Source of the DNA: SXPK01 sp041168165 | Lineage (GTDB): Bacteria; Planctomycetota; UBA1135; UBA2386 | Length of the DNA: 9,574 bases | Direction of reading: 5' to 3' | Assembly: GCA_041168165.1 (NCBI GenBank) | Contig: JBEELK010000287.1 | Span: forward strand, 1-9,574 | Shown: one piece after another, positions 1 to 7,418 of the stretch | Layout of the letters: each line of letters opens with the position of its first letter | Position numbering within the stretch: the stretch's first letter is position 1 | Notes under the pieces: model-generated | Database searches by the model: none | What the model was told of the DNA's origin: nothing | The model's input: the letters and a program-made list of their open reading frames with translations, nothing else | Position numbers and translations under genes: made by a program

Positions 1-1346
1 TCTTCGGGCTTGCTCGGGCAACCCTTCGACAGCACTTCGTAGCCATCCTTCGTCACGAGGATCGTGTCCTCGATGCGGCAGCCCATGCCTTGGTCGCGCA
101 GGTACGCGCCCGGCTCCACCGTGATCACCATGCCCGCTTGCAGCGTGTCCACCGACGGATCGTGCACGGCGAGACCGACGTGATGGCACGGACCATGGTC
201 ATTGCGATAGCCGCGTTCGCGCAGCATCTCCGCGCAATCGCGCGACAGCTTCGACAGCTTCACGCCCGGCTTGATCTGCGCGATCAACGCCTGCTGGACG
301 TCATAGACATCCTGTACGAGCTTCCTCTGCGCATCCGTGAACTTGCCGCCGACCGGGAACGTGCGCGTGACGTCGCTCGCGTAGCCAAACAACGTCGGCG
401 CGTAGTCCATCACGACCAACTGGCCGTCCTTCAACTCCGCGTCGCACTTCATGTAGTGCAGCACGCAGCCGTTCTTGCCCGCGCCCACGATTGCTCCGTA
501 TGCGTCCTTGCCGCAGCCGTGCAGCGAGAACACGCAGCGCGCGATCGCCGCGAGCTGGTACTCGAACATGCCGCCCTTCGCAGAACGCATCGCTGCCGCG
601 ATGCCGCTCGCTGCGACTTCGGACGAACGACGGAGCAGCGCCACTTCGGCGTCGCGCTTGTTCACGCGCAGCTTCTGCAGCACGGGCGCGAGATCCTTGA
701 TCTCGATGCCCGGGAAGCGCTTTGTCATCGTCTCGCAGAACGCCTGCTCGCGGCTGCCGCGGCCGTCATAGCCGTCTTCGACTTGGTCTTGCAGCGACGA
801 CGCAGTCTGCCCCGGCGTGCCACCCCACGGCGACGCGGCATACGTCAGCGTGTAGAGCACAGGCCGCTGCTTTGCGTCCTTGTCGCCGAACAGCGCTTCG
901 AGACGGCCCGTCAGGTTGCGCGCGTTGGACACGACCGCAAACCCGCTCCTCTTCGCCGCCTCTTCGCCCGGCGCCAAGAACTCGCCTTCCCATTGCGCCG
1001 CAAACCGCGAGAACGGCGGCGCAAGCAGTTCGTCGATCTCGCCGCCACCATCCTTGCCGCGCAGGATCATCGCGAGCTCCGGCTCGTTGACGCCCGAGAG
1101 GTAGAGGAAGTCCTGCGTCTGCCAGAACGCGCCCATGTCCTCAGGCTTGCGCGCGCCGAGCAGCACGACGACACCATTGCCAATCTCGCTGCGCAGCGCA
1201 TCGCGCACGCTGCGGAAGTGCTCGGGCGCTGGCCGCTGCGGCGCGGGGATGGCCGCGGAAGGAGCCGCTTGCGCAACCAAGGCTGCGCAAGGGATCGAGC
1301 ACAGGATCAGCGACGAGGCGAACGCAGCGAGGAAGCGCGTGGACAT
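1..1346 (-). CDS. pepP: Exported aminopeptidase P family protein (Xaa-Pro aminopeptidase, M24B), 3' end cut by window
   Basis: Predicted metallo-aminopeptidase that removes an N-terminal residue preceding proline. The frame is open from an ATG at 1346 to the window edge, giving 448 codons. As E. coli PepP has about 440 residues and the last visible residues (GLPEQPED) resemble the usual family end, probably only a few residues are missing. Residues 1-27 look like a Sec signal peptide: MSTRF, a hydrophobic stretch, then a possible VAQA/AP cleavage site. Residues about 40-165 match the AMP_N domain (FLYLSGVNEPE, WEGEFLAPGEE). The M24 pita-bread domain follows from about 225. All five expected metal ligands are visible: D314 (VMDYAP), D325 (SDVTRTF), H388 (CHHVGLAVHD), E411 (TVEPGAY) and E426 (CRIEDT); H395 matches the second catalytic histidine. 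The start lies 58 bases after acs with no clear Shine-Dalgarno. A signal peptide is unlike cytosolic E. coli PepP and suggests periplasmic action on imported peptides (inference). Confidence 0.92.
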   Translation of the reverse strand, partial: MSTRFLAAFASSLILCSIPCAALVAQAAPSAAIPAPQRPAPEHFRSVRDALRSEIGNGVVVLLGARKPEDMGAFWQTQDFLYLSGVNEPELAMILRGKDGGGEIDELLAPPFSRFAAQWEGEFLAPGEEAAKRSGFAVVSNARNLTGRLEALFGDKDAKQRPVLYTLTYAASPWGGTPGQTASSLQDQVEDGYDGRGSREQAFCETMTKRFPGIEIKDLAPVLQKLRVNKRDAEVALLRRSSEVAASGIAAAMRSAKGGMFEYQLAAIARCVFSLHGCGKDAYGAIVGAGKNGCVLHYMKCDAELKDGQLVVMDYAPTLFGYASDVTRTFPVGGKFTDAQRKLVQDVYDVQQALIAQIKPGVKLSKLSRDCAEMLRERGYRNDHGPCHHVGLAVHDPSVDTLQAGMVITVEPGAYLRDQGMGCRIEDTILVTKDGYEVLSKGCPSKPE

Positions 1347-1404
1347 GGCGCGCCACCATACGGACGACGGCGCGCGGCTGCGAAAGCCCGCGCCACTCCG
1401 TTGC

Positions 1405-3348
1405 TCAACGTCCGTGTTGGTGGCCCTTCACGATCTGCTCGACGACCTGCGGCTCCGCGAGGGTGCTGATGTCGCCGAGCTGGTCGTATTGGCTCTCCGC
1501 GATCTTGCGCAGGATGCGGCGCATGATCTTGCCGCTGCGCGTCTTCGGCAGGCCCGGAACGATCTGGATGCGATCGGGCACCGCGATCGCGCCGATCACC
1601 TTGCGAACTTGCGCCTTCAGCGCTGCGACGACTTCGTCGGGCTTGCCCGCCTCGACCGATTGGTTGCAGATCACGTAGGCGTAGATGCCTTGGCCCTTCA
1701 GATCGTGCGGGAACCCCACCACCGCGGCCTCGGCGACGCAATCATGCGCAACGAGCGCGCTCTCGATCTCCGCAGTGCCGAGGCGATGCCCCGACACGTT
1801 GAGCACGTCATCGACGCGCCCCGTGATCCAGTAGTAGCCGTCCTCGTCGCGACGGCATCCATCGCCGGTGAAGTAGAGGCCCTTGTAGCTTGAGAAGTAG
1901 GTCTGCACGAAGCGCTCGTGGTCGCCCCAGATCGTTCGCGCTTGCCCAGGCCAACTGCCGCGCAAGCACAGGTTGCCGCTCACGCCGTTGCCGTGCAGTT
2001 CGTTGCCCTTCTCATCGACGAGCACCGGCTCGACGCCCGGCAGCGGGAACGTCGCCGAGCCCGGCTTGCACGGCGTGGCGCCTGGCAACGCTGAGATCAG
2101 GATGCCGCCCGTCTCCGTCTGCCACCACGTGTCGACAACTGCGCAACGGCCATCGCCGACGACATCGTGGTACCACTCCCACACTTCGGGGTTGATCGGC
2201 TCGCCGACGCTGCCGAGCACGCGCAGCGACTTGCGCGAGTACTTGTGCACCCACGTGTCCGGGTGCTGGTGGATCGCGCGCAACGCGGTCGGCGCCGTGT
2301 AGAAGATCGTCGCCTTGACGTCGTCGATCACCTGCCAGTAGCGGCCAGGATCCGGATACAGCGGCGTCGACTCAAACATCACGGTCGTGGCGCCGTTGCT
2401 GAGCGGGCCATAGAGGATGTAGCTGTGGCCCGTGATCCAGCCGACGTCGGCGGCGCAGAAGTGCACGTCGCCAGGATGCCAGTCGAACACATGGCGGAAC
2501 GTCCACGCCGCGTAGACGAGGTAGCCAGCGGTCGTGTGCAGTTGCCCCTTCGGCTTGCCCGTCGATCCCGACGTGTAGAGCACGAACAACGGCGACTCGC
2601 TGTCCATCCATTCGCACGGCGCATGCGCGCGGTGTTTCTTCATCTCGCTGTGCAGGTCGAGGTCGCGGCCCTCGCGCATCGGCACCGAAGCGCCGGTGCG
2701 CTTGCACACGAACACCTTGTCGATGTGCAGTCCTTCGATCGCTTCGTCGCAAATGCGCTTTAGGTGGATCACCTTGCCGCCGCGCAGGCCTTCGTCCGCG
2801 GTCAGCACGACCTTGCACTCCGCGTCGACGATGCGGCCGCGCAACGCTTCCGCCGAGAAGCCTGCGAACACCACCGAATGGATCGCGCCGATGCGCGCGC
2901 ACGCGAGCATCGCGTAGGCGCACTCGGGGATCATCGGCATGTAGACGCAGACGCGGTCGCCCTTCTTCACGCCGTGGTGCACGAGCATGTTCGCGACGCG
3001 GCAGACGTTCTCGTGCAACTCTTGGTACGAGATATGGCGATACGCGCCCGGCTCATCGCCAACCCAGAGGATCGCAGTCTGATCCTTCTTCTCGGGCAGA
3101 TGGCGATCGACGCAGTTGTAGGCCGCGTTGAGCTTGCCATCGCAGAACCACGCGACCTCGCCCTTGTCGAAGTCCGCGCGCATGGTGCGCGAGAATGGCG
3201 CGAAGAAGTCGATCAGCTCGGACTGCCGATCCCAGAAGCCTTCGCGGTCGGTGAGCGACTCCTCGTGGAGCGCCTTGTAGTCGTCCCACGAACGCACGCG
3301 CGCGGAGACTTGGATGTGCTGCTTGGGAGCGACGATGCGTTCTGCCAT
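1405..3348 (-). CDS. acs: Acetyl-CoA synthetase (AMP-forming acetate-CoA ligase)
   Basis: Cytosolic enzyme that converts acetate, ATP and CoA into acetyl-CoA, AMP and pyrophosphate through an acetyl-adenylate. The product has 647 residues, against about 652 for the enteric enzymes. An ACAS_N region (about 25-80, with REGFWDRQSELIDFF) precedes the AMP-binding domain. Visible motifs are the phosphate-binding loop YTSGSTGKPKG (258-268), GEPINPEVWEWYH, WWQTETGG (408-415, with the tryptophans that limit the pocket to short acids), and the A8 hinge YFTGDG...GRVDDVLNVSGHR (about 495-530). The C-terminal motif KTRSGKIMRR places the catalytic lysine at K607, the residue that protein acetyltransferases modify and sirtuins restore in characterised Acs enzymes. 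An upstream in-frame ATG at 3384 would add 12 residues, but it lies within the hairpin region; the ATG at 3348 has an AGGA 7 bases upstream and begins like known Acs proteins. It lies between pepA and pepP, on the same strand. Confidence 0.97.
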   Translation of the reverse strand: MAERIVAPKQHIQVSARVRSWDDYKALHEESLTDREGFWDRQSELIDFFAPFSRTMRADFDKGEVAWFCDGKLNAAYNCVDRHLPEKKDQTAILWVGDEPGAYRHISYQELHENVCRVANMLVHHGVKKGDRVCVYMPMIPECAYAMLACARIGAIHSVVFAGFSAEALRGRIVDAECKVVLTADEGLRGGKVIHLKRICDEAIEGLHIDKVFVCKRTGASVPMREGRDLDLHSEMKKHRAHAPCEWMDSESPLFVLYTSGSTGKPKGQLHTTAGYLVYAAWTFRHVFDWHPGDVHFCAADVGWITGHSYILYGPLSNGATTVMFESTPLYPDPGRYWQVIDDVKATIFYTAPTALRAIHQHPDTWVHKYSRKSLRVLGSVGEPINPEVWEWYHDVVGDGRCAVVDTWWQTETGGILISALPGATPCKPGSATFPLPGVEPVLVDEKGNELHGNGVSGNLCLRGSWPGQARTIWGDHERFVQTYFSSYKGLYFTGDGCRRDEDGYYWITGRVDDVLNVSGHRLGTAEIESALVAHDCVAEAAVVGFPHDLKGQGIYAYVICNQSVEAGKPDEVVAALKAQVRKVIGAIAVPDRIQIVPGLPKTRSGKIMRRILRKIAESQYDQLGDISTLAEPQVVEQIVKGHQHGR

Positions 3349-3354
3349 GGCGGG

Positions 3355-3360
3355 TTCCTG
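3355..3360 (-). promoter_or_regulatory. Shine-Dalgarno of acs
   Basis: On the minus strand the sequence CAGGAA lies 7 bases before the ATG at 3348. It is the best ribosome binding site among the four minus-strand genes and decides the acs start in favour of 3348 over the in-frame ATG at 3384. Confidence 0.7.
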
Positions 3361-3381
3361 TAGGGCGGCACACAGAACGCA

Positions 3382-3418
3382 CAACGGGCCGCGCAGGCAA
3401 GCCTGCTGCGGCCCGTTG
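3382..3418 (-). terminator. Strong hairpin after pepA, probable terminator
   Basis: CAACGGGCCGC at 3382-3392 pairs perfectly with 3408-3418, and GCAGG at 3393-3397 pairs with 3402-3406. This gives a 16-base-pair stem with one bulged T (3407) and a CAAG loop. On the minus strand it begins 35 bases after the pepA stop and is followed by a loosely T-rich stretch (TGTGCGTTCTGTGTG) rather than a clean T-tract. It ends only 33 bases before the acs start. It most likely terminates pepA transcripts, but it could also protect mRNA ends or attenuate read-through into acs. Confidence 0.7.
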
Positions 3419-3420
3419 CG

Positions 3421-3436
3421 GTCGCGCGATCGCGAC
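3421..3436 (-). other. Small hairpin next to the pepA terminator
   Basis: GTCGCG (3421-3426) pairs with CGCGAC (3431-3436) around a CGAT loop, a perfect 6-base-pair stem. It lies between the pepA stop and the large hairpin, so a pepA transcript would carry two stem-loops in a row. In DNA this rich in G and C, a stem of this size can occur by chance. Confidence 0.4.
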
Positions 3437-3453
3437 GTTTGCGCTGCGATCGA

Positions 3454-4926
3454 TCAGCCGCGCACGAACGCGAGCAGCGTGCGGACTGCGGTGCCCGAAG
3501 CGCCGGAGCGGTAGTAGTCCTTGGCGATGCCGCCCCACGCGGTGCCCGCGATGTCGAGGTGCGCCCACGGCGTGTCGCCCGCGAAGAAGCTCAAGAACGC
3601 AGCGCCCGCGATCGTGCCGCCGCCCTGGCCGCCGTTGATGTTGGCGAGGTCCGCGAACTTGGACTTCATCTGGTCCTTGTGCACTTCCCACAGCGGCAGT
3701 TGCCACAGCGGCTCGTCCGCGGCCTTGCCCGCCGCAATCAACTCGTCCGTCAGCTTCTGGTCGTTGCCGAGAACGCCAGCGACCTCGTGTCCGAGCGCGA
3801 CGACGACCGCGCCCGTCAACGTGGCGAGGTCCACCATCTTGCTCGGCTTGTAGAACTTCTTCGCGTAGGCGATCGCGTCGCACAGCACGAGGCGGCCTTC
3901 GGCGTCGGTGTTGAGCACCTCGATCGTGTGCCCATCCATCGCGCGGACGATGTCGCCCGGCTTCTGCGCCTCGGGGCCAACCATGTTCTCGGTCGCGGCG
4001 ATCAAGCCGACGATGCGGCGGCTCTGCTTGCTGCCCTTCAGTGCGCCGTGCTTCAACGCATGGAACAGGCCGAGCACTGCGCCTGCGCCGCACATGTCGT
4101 AGCGCATCTCATCCATCTTGGCGGCCGGCTTGATGCTGATGCCGCCGCTGTCGAACGTGAGGCCCTTGCCGATCACGCACACGGTCTCCTTCGCCGAAGC
4201 GGGACCGTACTCCATCACGATGAACTTCATCGGCTCGGTGCTGCCCTTCGCGACGCCCAAGAACGCGCCCATCTTGAGCTTCTCGATCGCGGGCTTGTCG
4301 AGCACCTTCACCTTGATGCCGTTGCCCGCGAGCTTCTTGGCGGCGTTGGCGAGAACCGTCGGCGTGCACAGGTTGCCCGCCATGTTCTCGAGGTCGCGCG
4401 CGAACACCGTGGCCGCCGCGCCGTTCTCGCCGCGAGCAAAGCCCGCAGCGAACGCCTTGTGGTCGCCGTGCAGCAACACCACCGCGCAATCCTGGGCCTT
4501 GCGCGGCTTCGGATCGTCCTTCTTCGGCGGCTGGTAGCGATAGGCGCCGAGCACGAGGCCTTCCGCAATCGCAACGCCTGCCTCTTCGGCCGAGGCCTTG
4601 CCGAACATCGCGTCATCGATCAGCAACTCGAACGAACGCACGCCGCGGTCTTCGGCGATCGCTTGCGCAACGGCAGCCGCGCGGCGGAGTCGCTCGGTGT
4701 CGACGTCCTTGCGCTTGCCGAGGCCCACGCAACCAAACCGCTTCGGGCCTGCGTGCGGATGGAACACGCTCGCCTTCTGCGCGTCGGTCTTCACGTCGCC
4801 AGTGGCCTTCGCGGCTTCCCAGCACGCCGACAACGGCGCGGGCAACTGCGGCGCGTCGCCTTCTGCGACGAGGACGACGGACATCTCGGTCTTTGCGGAC
4901 GCAGACTGCTGCAGGCGGATCTTCAT
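3454..4926 (-). CDS. pepA: Leucyl aminopeptidase (M17 family, cytosolic)
   Basis: Two-metal (zinc or manganese) exopeptidase that removes N-terminal residues, typically leucine, from peptides; M17 enzymes are usually hexamers. The product has 490 residues (E. coli PepA has 503). An N-terminal macro-like domain (about 1-170) precedes the catalytic domain. Metal ligands K254 and D259 (GKGLTFDSGG), D277 (RYDMCGAGA), D341 and E343 (NTDAEGRL), and catalytic K266 and R345, are all present. The spacings K254 to K266 (12) and K254 to D277 (23) equal those in E. coli PepA (K270, K282, D293). There is no signal peptide, so it should act in the cytosol on peptides, complementing the apparently exported aminopeptidase P downstream. 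The start at 4926 has no clear Shine-Dalgarno. The gene begins 86 bases after the MoaD-MoaE gene and is followed by two hairpins. E. coli PepA also binds DNA; nothing here tests that. Confidence 0.97.
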   Translation of the reverse strand: MKIRLQQSASAKTEMSVVLVAEGDAPQLPAPLSACWEAAKATGDVKTDAQKASVFHPHAGPKRFGCVGLGKRKDVDTERLRRAAAVAQAIAEDRGVRSFELLIDDAMFGKASAEEAGVAIAEGLVLGAYRYQPPKKDDPKPRKAQDCAVVLLHGDHKAFAAGFARGENGAAATVFARDLENMAGNLCTPTVLANAAKKLAGNGIKVKVLDKPAIEKLKMGAFLGVAKGSTEPMKFIVMEYGPASAKETVCVIGKGLTFDSGGISIKPAAKMDEMRYDMCGAGAVLGLFHALKHGALKGSKQSRRIVGLIAATENMVGPEAQKPGDIVRAMDGHTIEVLNTDAEGRLVLCDAIAYAKKFYKPSKMVDLATLTGAVVVALGHEVAGVLGNDQKLTDELIAAGKAADEPLWQLPLWEVHKDQMKSKFADLANINGGQGGGTIAGAAFLSFFAGDTPWAHLDIAGTAWGGIAKDYYRSGASGTAVRTLLAFVRG

Positions 4927-5012
4927 GCGGCTCGTTCGTTCAGAGGATTGGAGCGCGCCCTTCTAGCAGACCGCATGCGCATGACCAAAGACGAACGCCG
5001 CGCAGCGCACGA

Positions 5013-5717
5013 TCAGCGCAGCGGATCGACCTTCGGCAGTTCGCCGACCCATCGCTCGCCGCCGCCATCGCGCAGCAACTCGCGCTTCCAGATCGGCACC
5101 TCGTGCTTCAGTCGATCCATCACGATGCGGCACGCATCGAACGCAGGCCCGCGATGCTCTGCGCTGACGACGACGACCACGCATGCTTCGCCGACCGGCA
5201 CCGGACCCAGTCGATGCGCGATGCGAATGCGCGTGATCGCGTGCTGCGCGAACACGTCCGCGACGATGCGCGCGGTCACCTCCTGCGCCATCTCCTCGAA
5301 CGCTTCGTAGGCGAGTTGCGTCACCGAGGCGCCGTCGTTGTGGTTGCGCGTCGTGCCCGTGAACGTGCACACCGCGCCATCTCGATCCGTGCGCGCTTGC
5401 CGCTCCAGTTCGCGCGCGTCGAGCGGCTCGCGTTGGAAGTCGAGACGCCACACGTCGGCATCCGGGCTGCCGCCGCTGATCGGCGGGATCAGCGCCACTT
5501 CGTCGCCGCGCTGCAGCGCGCGATCCTCCTTCGCATAGGCGCGGTTGACCGCATACGCGAGCGGAAGGGCCGCGAGCTTCGGCTGCTGCGCTGTCAACGC
5601 GGCGCGCAGATCCGCCAGCGAAGCGCCTTCGTCCAACTCCACGTCAACCTGGTCGCGACCGAACAAGTCGCGCACAGCGGCGAAGCAGCGGACCGTGATC
5701 ACGATGCGGGACGGCAT
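5013..5717 (-). CDS. moaX: Fused molybdopterin synthase, MoaD-MoaE in one chain
   Basis: Molybdopterin synthase inserts two sulfurs into cyclic pyranopterin monophosphate to make molybdopterin. The small subunit MoaD carries the sulfur as a C-terminal thiocarboxylate and MoaE is catalytic. Here both are one 234-residue protein. Residues 1-83 are MoaD with its ubiquitin-like fold and typical end ALIPPISGG (Gly82-Gly83). Residues 84-234 are MoaE: FTGTTRNHN with the substrate-binding Arg124, HRG (188-190), and catalytic lysines K204 and K211 in LKHEVPIWK, spaced as K119 and K126 of E. coli MoaE. Because the Gly-Gly is internal, the chain should need cleavage after Gly83 before sulfur loading, as reported for mycobacterial MoaX. 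The ATG at 5717 gives a normal MoaD N-terminus; no Shine-Dalgarno is evident. No other cofactor gene lies in the window. The gene is divergent from the exported-protein gene at 5935. Confidence 0.93.
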   Translation of the reverse strand: MPSRIVITVRCFAAVRDLFGRDQVDVELDEGASLADLRAALTAQQPKLAALPLAYAVNRAYAKEDRALQRGDEVALIPPISGGSPDADVWRLDFQREPLDARELERQARTDRDGAVCTFTGTTRNHNDGASVTQLAYEAFEEMAQEVTARIVADVFAQHAITRIRIAHRLGPVPVGEACVVVVVSAEHRGPAFDACRIVMDRLKHEVPIWKRELLRDGGGERWVGELPKVDPLR

Positions 5718-5934
5718 GCGCGCACCATCGCGGCCGAAAGTGTGAGTGCAAGGAAATGCTGCGCACAGGACAGGTCCGACCGGATGCCTCCCATGCACGG
5801 CGGGCCGAATGCGTGTCACCTTTGTCGTCCTCCTCATCAGACCCTCATGCGCACATCCAAAGCCGCCGCTAGCGTGCTTGCCCTCTGAGTCGCGCATCCA
5901 GCGAGACTCACCCTGGCACGCAACACCACTTCGC
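5718..5934. other. Divergent intergenic region, presumed promoters
   Basis: These 217 bases separate the divergent MoaD-MoaE gene and the first exported-protein gene, so promoters for both must lie here or nearby. I see no convincing -35/-10 pair, hairpin, RNA gene or repeat. The plus-strand frame is open back to a GTG at 5746, but the 63 codons upstream of 5935 do not resemble any protein feature and would bury the signal peptide, so I treat them as noncoding. Confidence 0.5.
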
Positions 5935-7377
5935 ATGAACACCCGATTCTCCGCACTCTTCACGGGCCTCGCGCTCGCGGCCTCTGCGCTCGCGCAGAGC
6001 CCGCTCACCAACGGCAACCTCGTCGTCGTCCGCGTTGGCACCGGCGCTGCGGCGCTGAGCGGCTCGACGCAGGCCGTCTTCGTTGACGAGTACACGACTG
6101 CAGGCACGCTCGTTCAGTCGCTGACGCTGCCAGTCGCTGCGAGCGGCGCAAGCGGCGCGCTCACGCTGTCGGGCACCGCGACGTCGGAAGGCCACATCAA
6201 CCTCACCGCGGACGGTCGCTACCTCTCGATGGCGGGCTACAACCTCGTCCCGGGCACCCTGTCGCCTGCTGGCACCGCGAGCGCCACGGTCTCGCGCGTG
6301 ATCGCGCGCATCGATGGCACCGGCGCGATCGACACGACGACGCAGATCACCAACTCGTTCTCGGCTGGCACGGTGCGCAGCGCCGCGACCGATGATGGTT
6401 CGCAGTTCTGGGTCTCGGGCAGCAACTCGGGCGTTCAGTATGTGACCTTCGGCGCAACGACGAGCACGGCGGCGAGCACGGGCACGCCGACCAACCTGCG
6501 CGACCTGCAGATTTGGAATCGCCAACTGTTCTGCAGCACGGCCTCGGGCACGACGCAGGGCGTTTGCACCGTCGGAACGGGCACGCCGACGACTGGCGCC
6601 GCCATTGCGCAGTTGCCGGGCTTCCCGACCACGGGCATCTCCAACTACGACTTCTTCTTCGCCGATGCGAACACGCTCTACGTCGCCGATGACGGCGCTC
6701 TGAGCGGCGGCATCCGCAAGTACACGCAGACGGCCGGCACGTGGTCGCTCGCATACACGCTCGCGCCCCTTGGCACGTTCTGCCGCTACCTGACGGGCAA
6801 GGTCGATCCGGCTGGCGTCGTCACGCTGTTTGCGACGACGACGCAGACGTCGGCCAACACGATCGTGTCGGTCGTCGACGCGGGCGCAGGCTCGCCGTTC
6901 ACGACGGTCGCCACCGCGGCCGCCAACACGGTGTTCCGCGGCTGCCGTTCGCTGAACGCGCGCGGCTCGGTGCTGTTCGGCGGCGCGGGCTCGCCCACGA
7001 CGCTCGCGGCCACGCCGACGATTGACGCCGTTGGCACGCCGGTGATCGGCAACGCGGGCTTCACGGTCACGGGCAGCAACTTCCTGCCGTTCGGCCCGGG
7101 CGGCCTGCTCGTCAAGGTCGGCGCGCTGCTGCCGTTCGGCATCCCGCTCCCCGGCGCGCAGCCTGGCTGCGACCTCTGGGTCGGCCTGCCCGAAGACATC
7201 TTCGGCATCACGTTCGCGGACGCCTCGGGCAACGCGACCTACGGCCTCGGCCTGCCGAACGATCCGTTCTTCCTCGGCCTGCAGGTGGGCGCGCAGTGGC
7301 TGGTCCTCGACCCGGCGCTGCCGTTCTCGCTGCAGCTCGCGACGAGCCGCGGCATGCAGCTCGTCCTCGGTCGCTGA
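5935..7377 (+). CDS. Secreted beta-propeller-like protein with shared C-terminal module, function unknown
   Basis: 480-residue exported protein without a recognised enzymatic motif. Residues 1-20 are a classic Sec signal peptide (MNTRF, hydrophobic core, ASALA/QSP), which fixes the start at 5935 although no Shine-Dalgarno is visible. The mature part is rich in Thr, Ala, Gly and Ser. Residues about 22-360 show repeated beta-strand segments resembling propeller blades, such as NLVVVRVGTG, HINLTADGRYLSMAGY and TLYVADDGALSGGIRKYTQ (NHL-like). I recall similar N-terminal regions in exported proteins of other bacteria, but cannot name the family. Five cysteines (FCSTASGTTQGVC, FCRY, GCRS, PGCD) would allow disulfides outside the cytoplasm. 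Residues about 363-480 form a module shared with the next gene, ending in DPALPFSLQLATSRGMQLVL plus a final Gly-Arg. A surface or matrix protein, or an extracellular binding protein, is plausible. A hairpin starts 12 bases after the stop, and the next gene is 246 bases away, so the two are probably separate transcripts. Confidence 0.9.
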   Translation: MNTRFSALFTGLALAASALAQSPLTNGNLVVVRVGTGAAALSGSTQAVFVDEYTTAGTLVQSLTLPVAASGASGALTLSGTATSEGHINLTADGRYLSMAGYNLVPGTLSPAGTASATVSRVIARIDGTGAIDTTTQITNSFSAGTVRSAATDDGSQFWVSGSNSGVQYVTFGATTSTAASTGTPTNLRDLQIWNRQLFCSTASGTTQGVCTVGTGTPTTGAAIAQLPGFPTTGISNYDFFFADANTLYVADDGALSGGIRKYTQTAGTWSLAYTLAPLGTFCRYLTGKVDPAGVVTLFATTTQTSANTIVSVVDAGAGSPFTTVATAAANTVFRGCRSLNARGSVLFGGAGSPTTLAATPTIDAVGTPVIGNAGFTVTGSNFLPFGPGGLLVKVGALLPFGIPLPGAQPGCDLWVGLPEDIFGITFADASGNATYGLGLPNDPFFLGLQVGAQWLVLDPALPFSLQLATSRGMQLVLGR

Positions 7378-7389
7378 TCGAAGCAGACC

Positions 7390-7414
7390 GCGCAGCGCGC
7401 ATTGCGCGCTGCGC
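7390..7414 (+). terminator. Hairpin after the propeller-like gene, probable terminator
   Basis: GCGCAGCGCGC (7390-7400) pairs perfectly with 7404-7414 around a 3-base ATT loop, an 11-base-pair GC-only or nearly GC-only stem. It begins 12 bases after the stop codon at 7377, where a terminator is expected. No T-tract follows, so it may act with Rho or as a 3' end stabiliser instead. Confidence 0.6.
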
Positions 7415-7418
7415 CGCC

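Noticed and set aside
1348..1375. 7-base-pair inverted repeat GCGCGCC/GGCGCGC before the aminopeptidase P start
   Set aside because: The 14-base loop and simple GC alternation make it likely by chance in this composition. It could mask the start region, but nothing else supports that.
90..1469. Plus-strand open frame of 459 codons opposite the aminopeptidase P gene
   Set aside because: The minus strand encodes all five metal ligands of aminopeptidase P; the plus-strand translation is Arg-rich without a domain.
3439..5310. Long plus-strand open frame of 623 codons opposite pepA and the MoaD-MoaE gene
   Set aside because: It is antisense to two genes with complete catalytic motifs, is rich in Arg, His and Ala without recognisable domains, and reflects the high GC content of the third codon position.
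1..5717. The minus-strand genes as one dedicated operon or pathway
   Set aside because: The gaps are 58 to 105 bases, a strong hairpin separates pepA from acs, and cofactor sulfur transfer, peptide breakdown and acetate activation do not form one pathway.
5746..5934. 63-codon N-terminal extension of the propeller-like protein from a GTG
   Set aside because: It would place the signal peptide at residues 64-83 and has no conserved look. The ATG at 5935 starts directly at the signal peptide.
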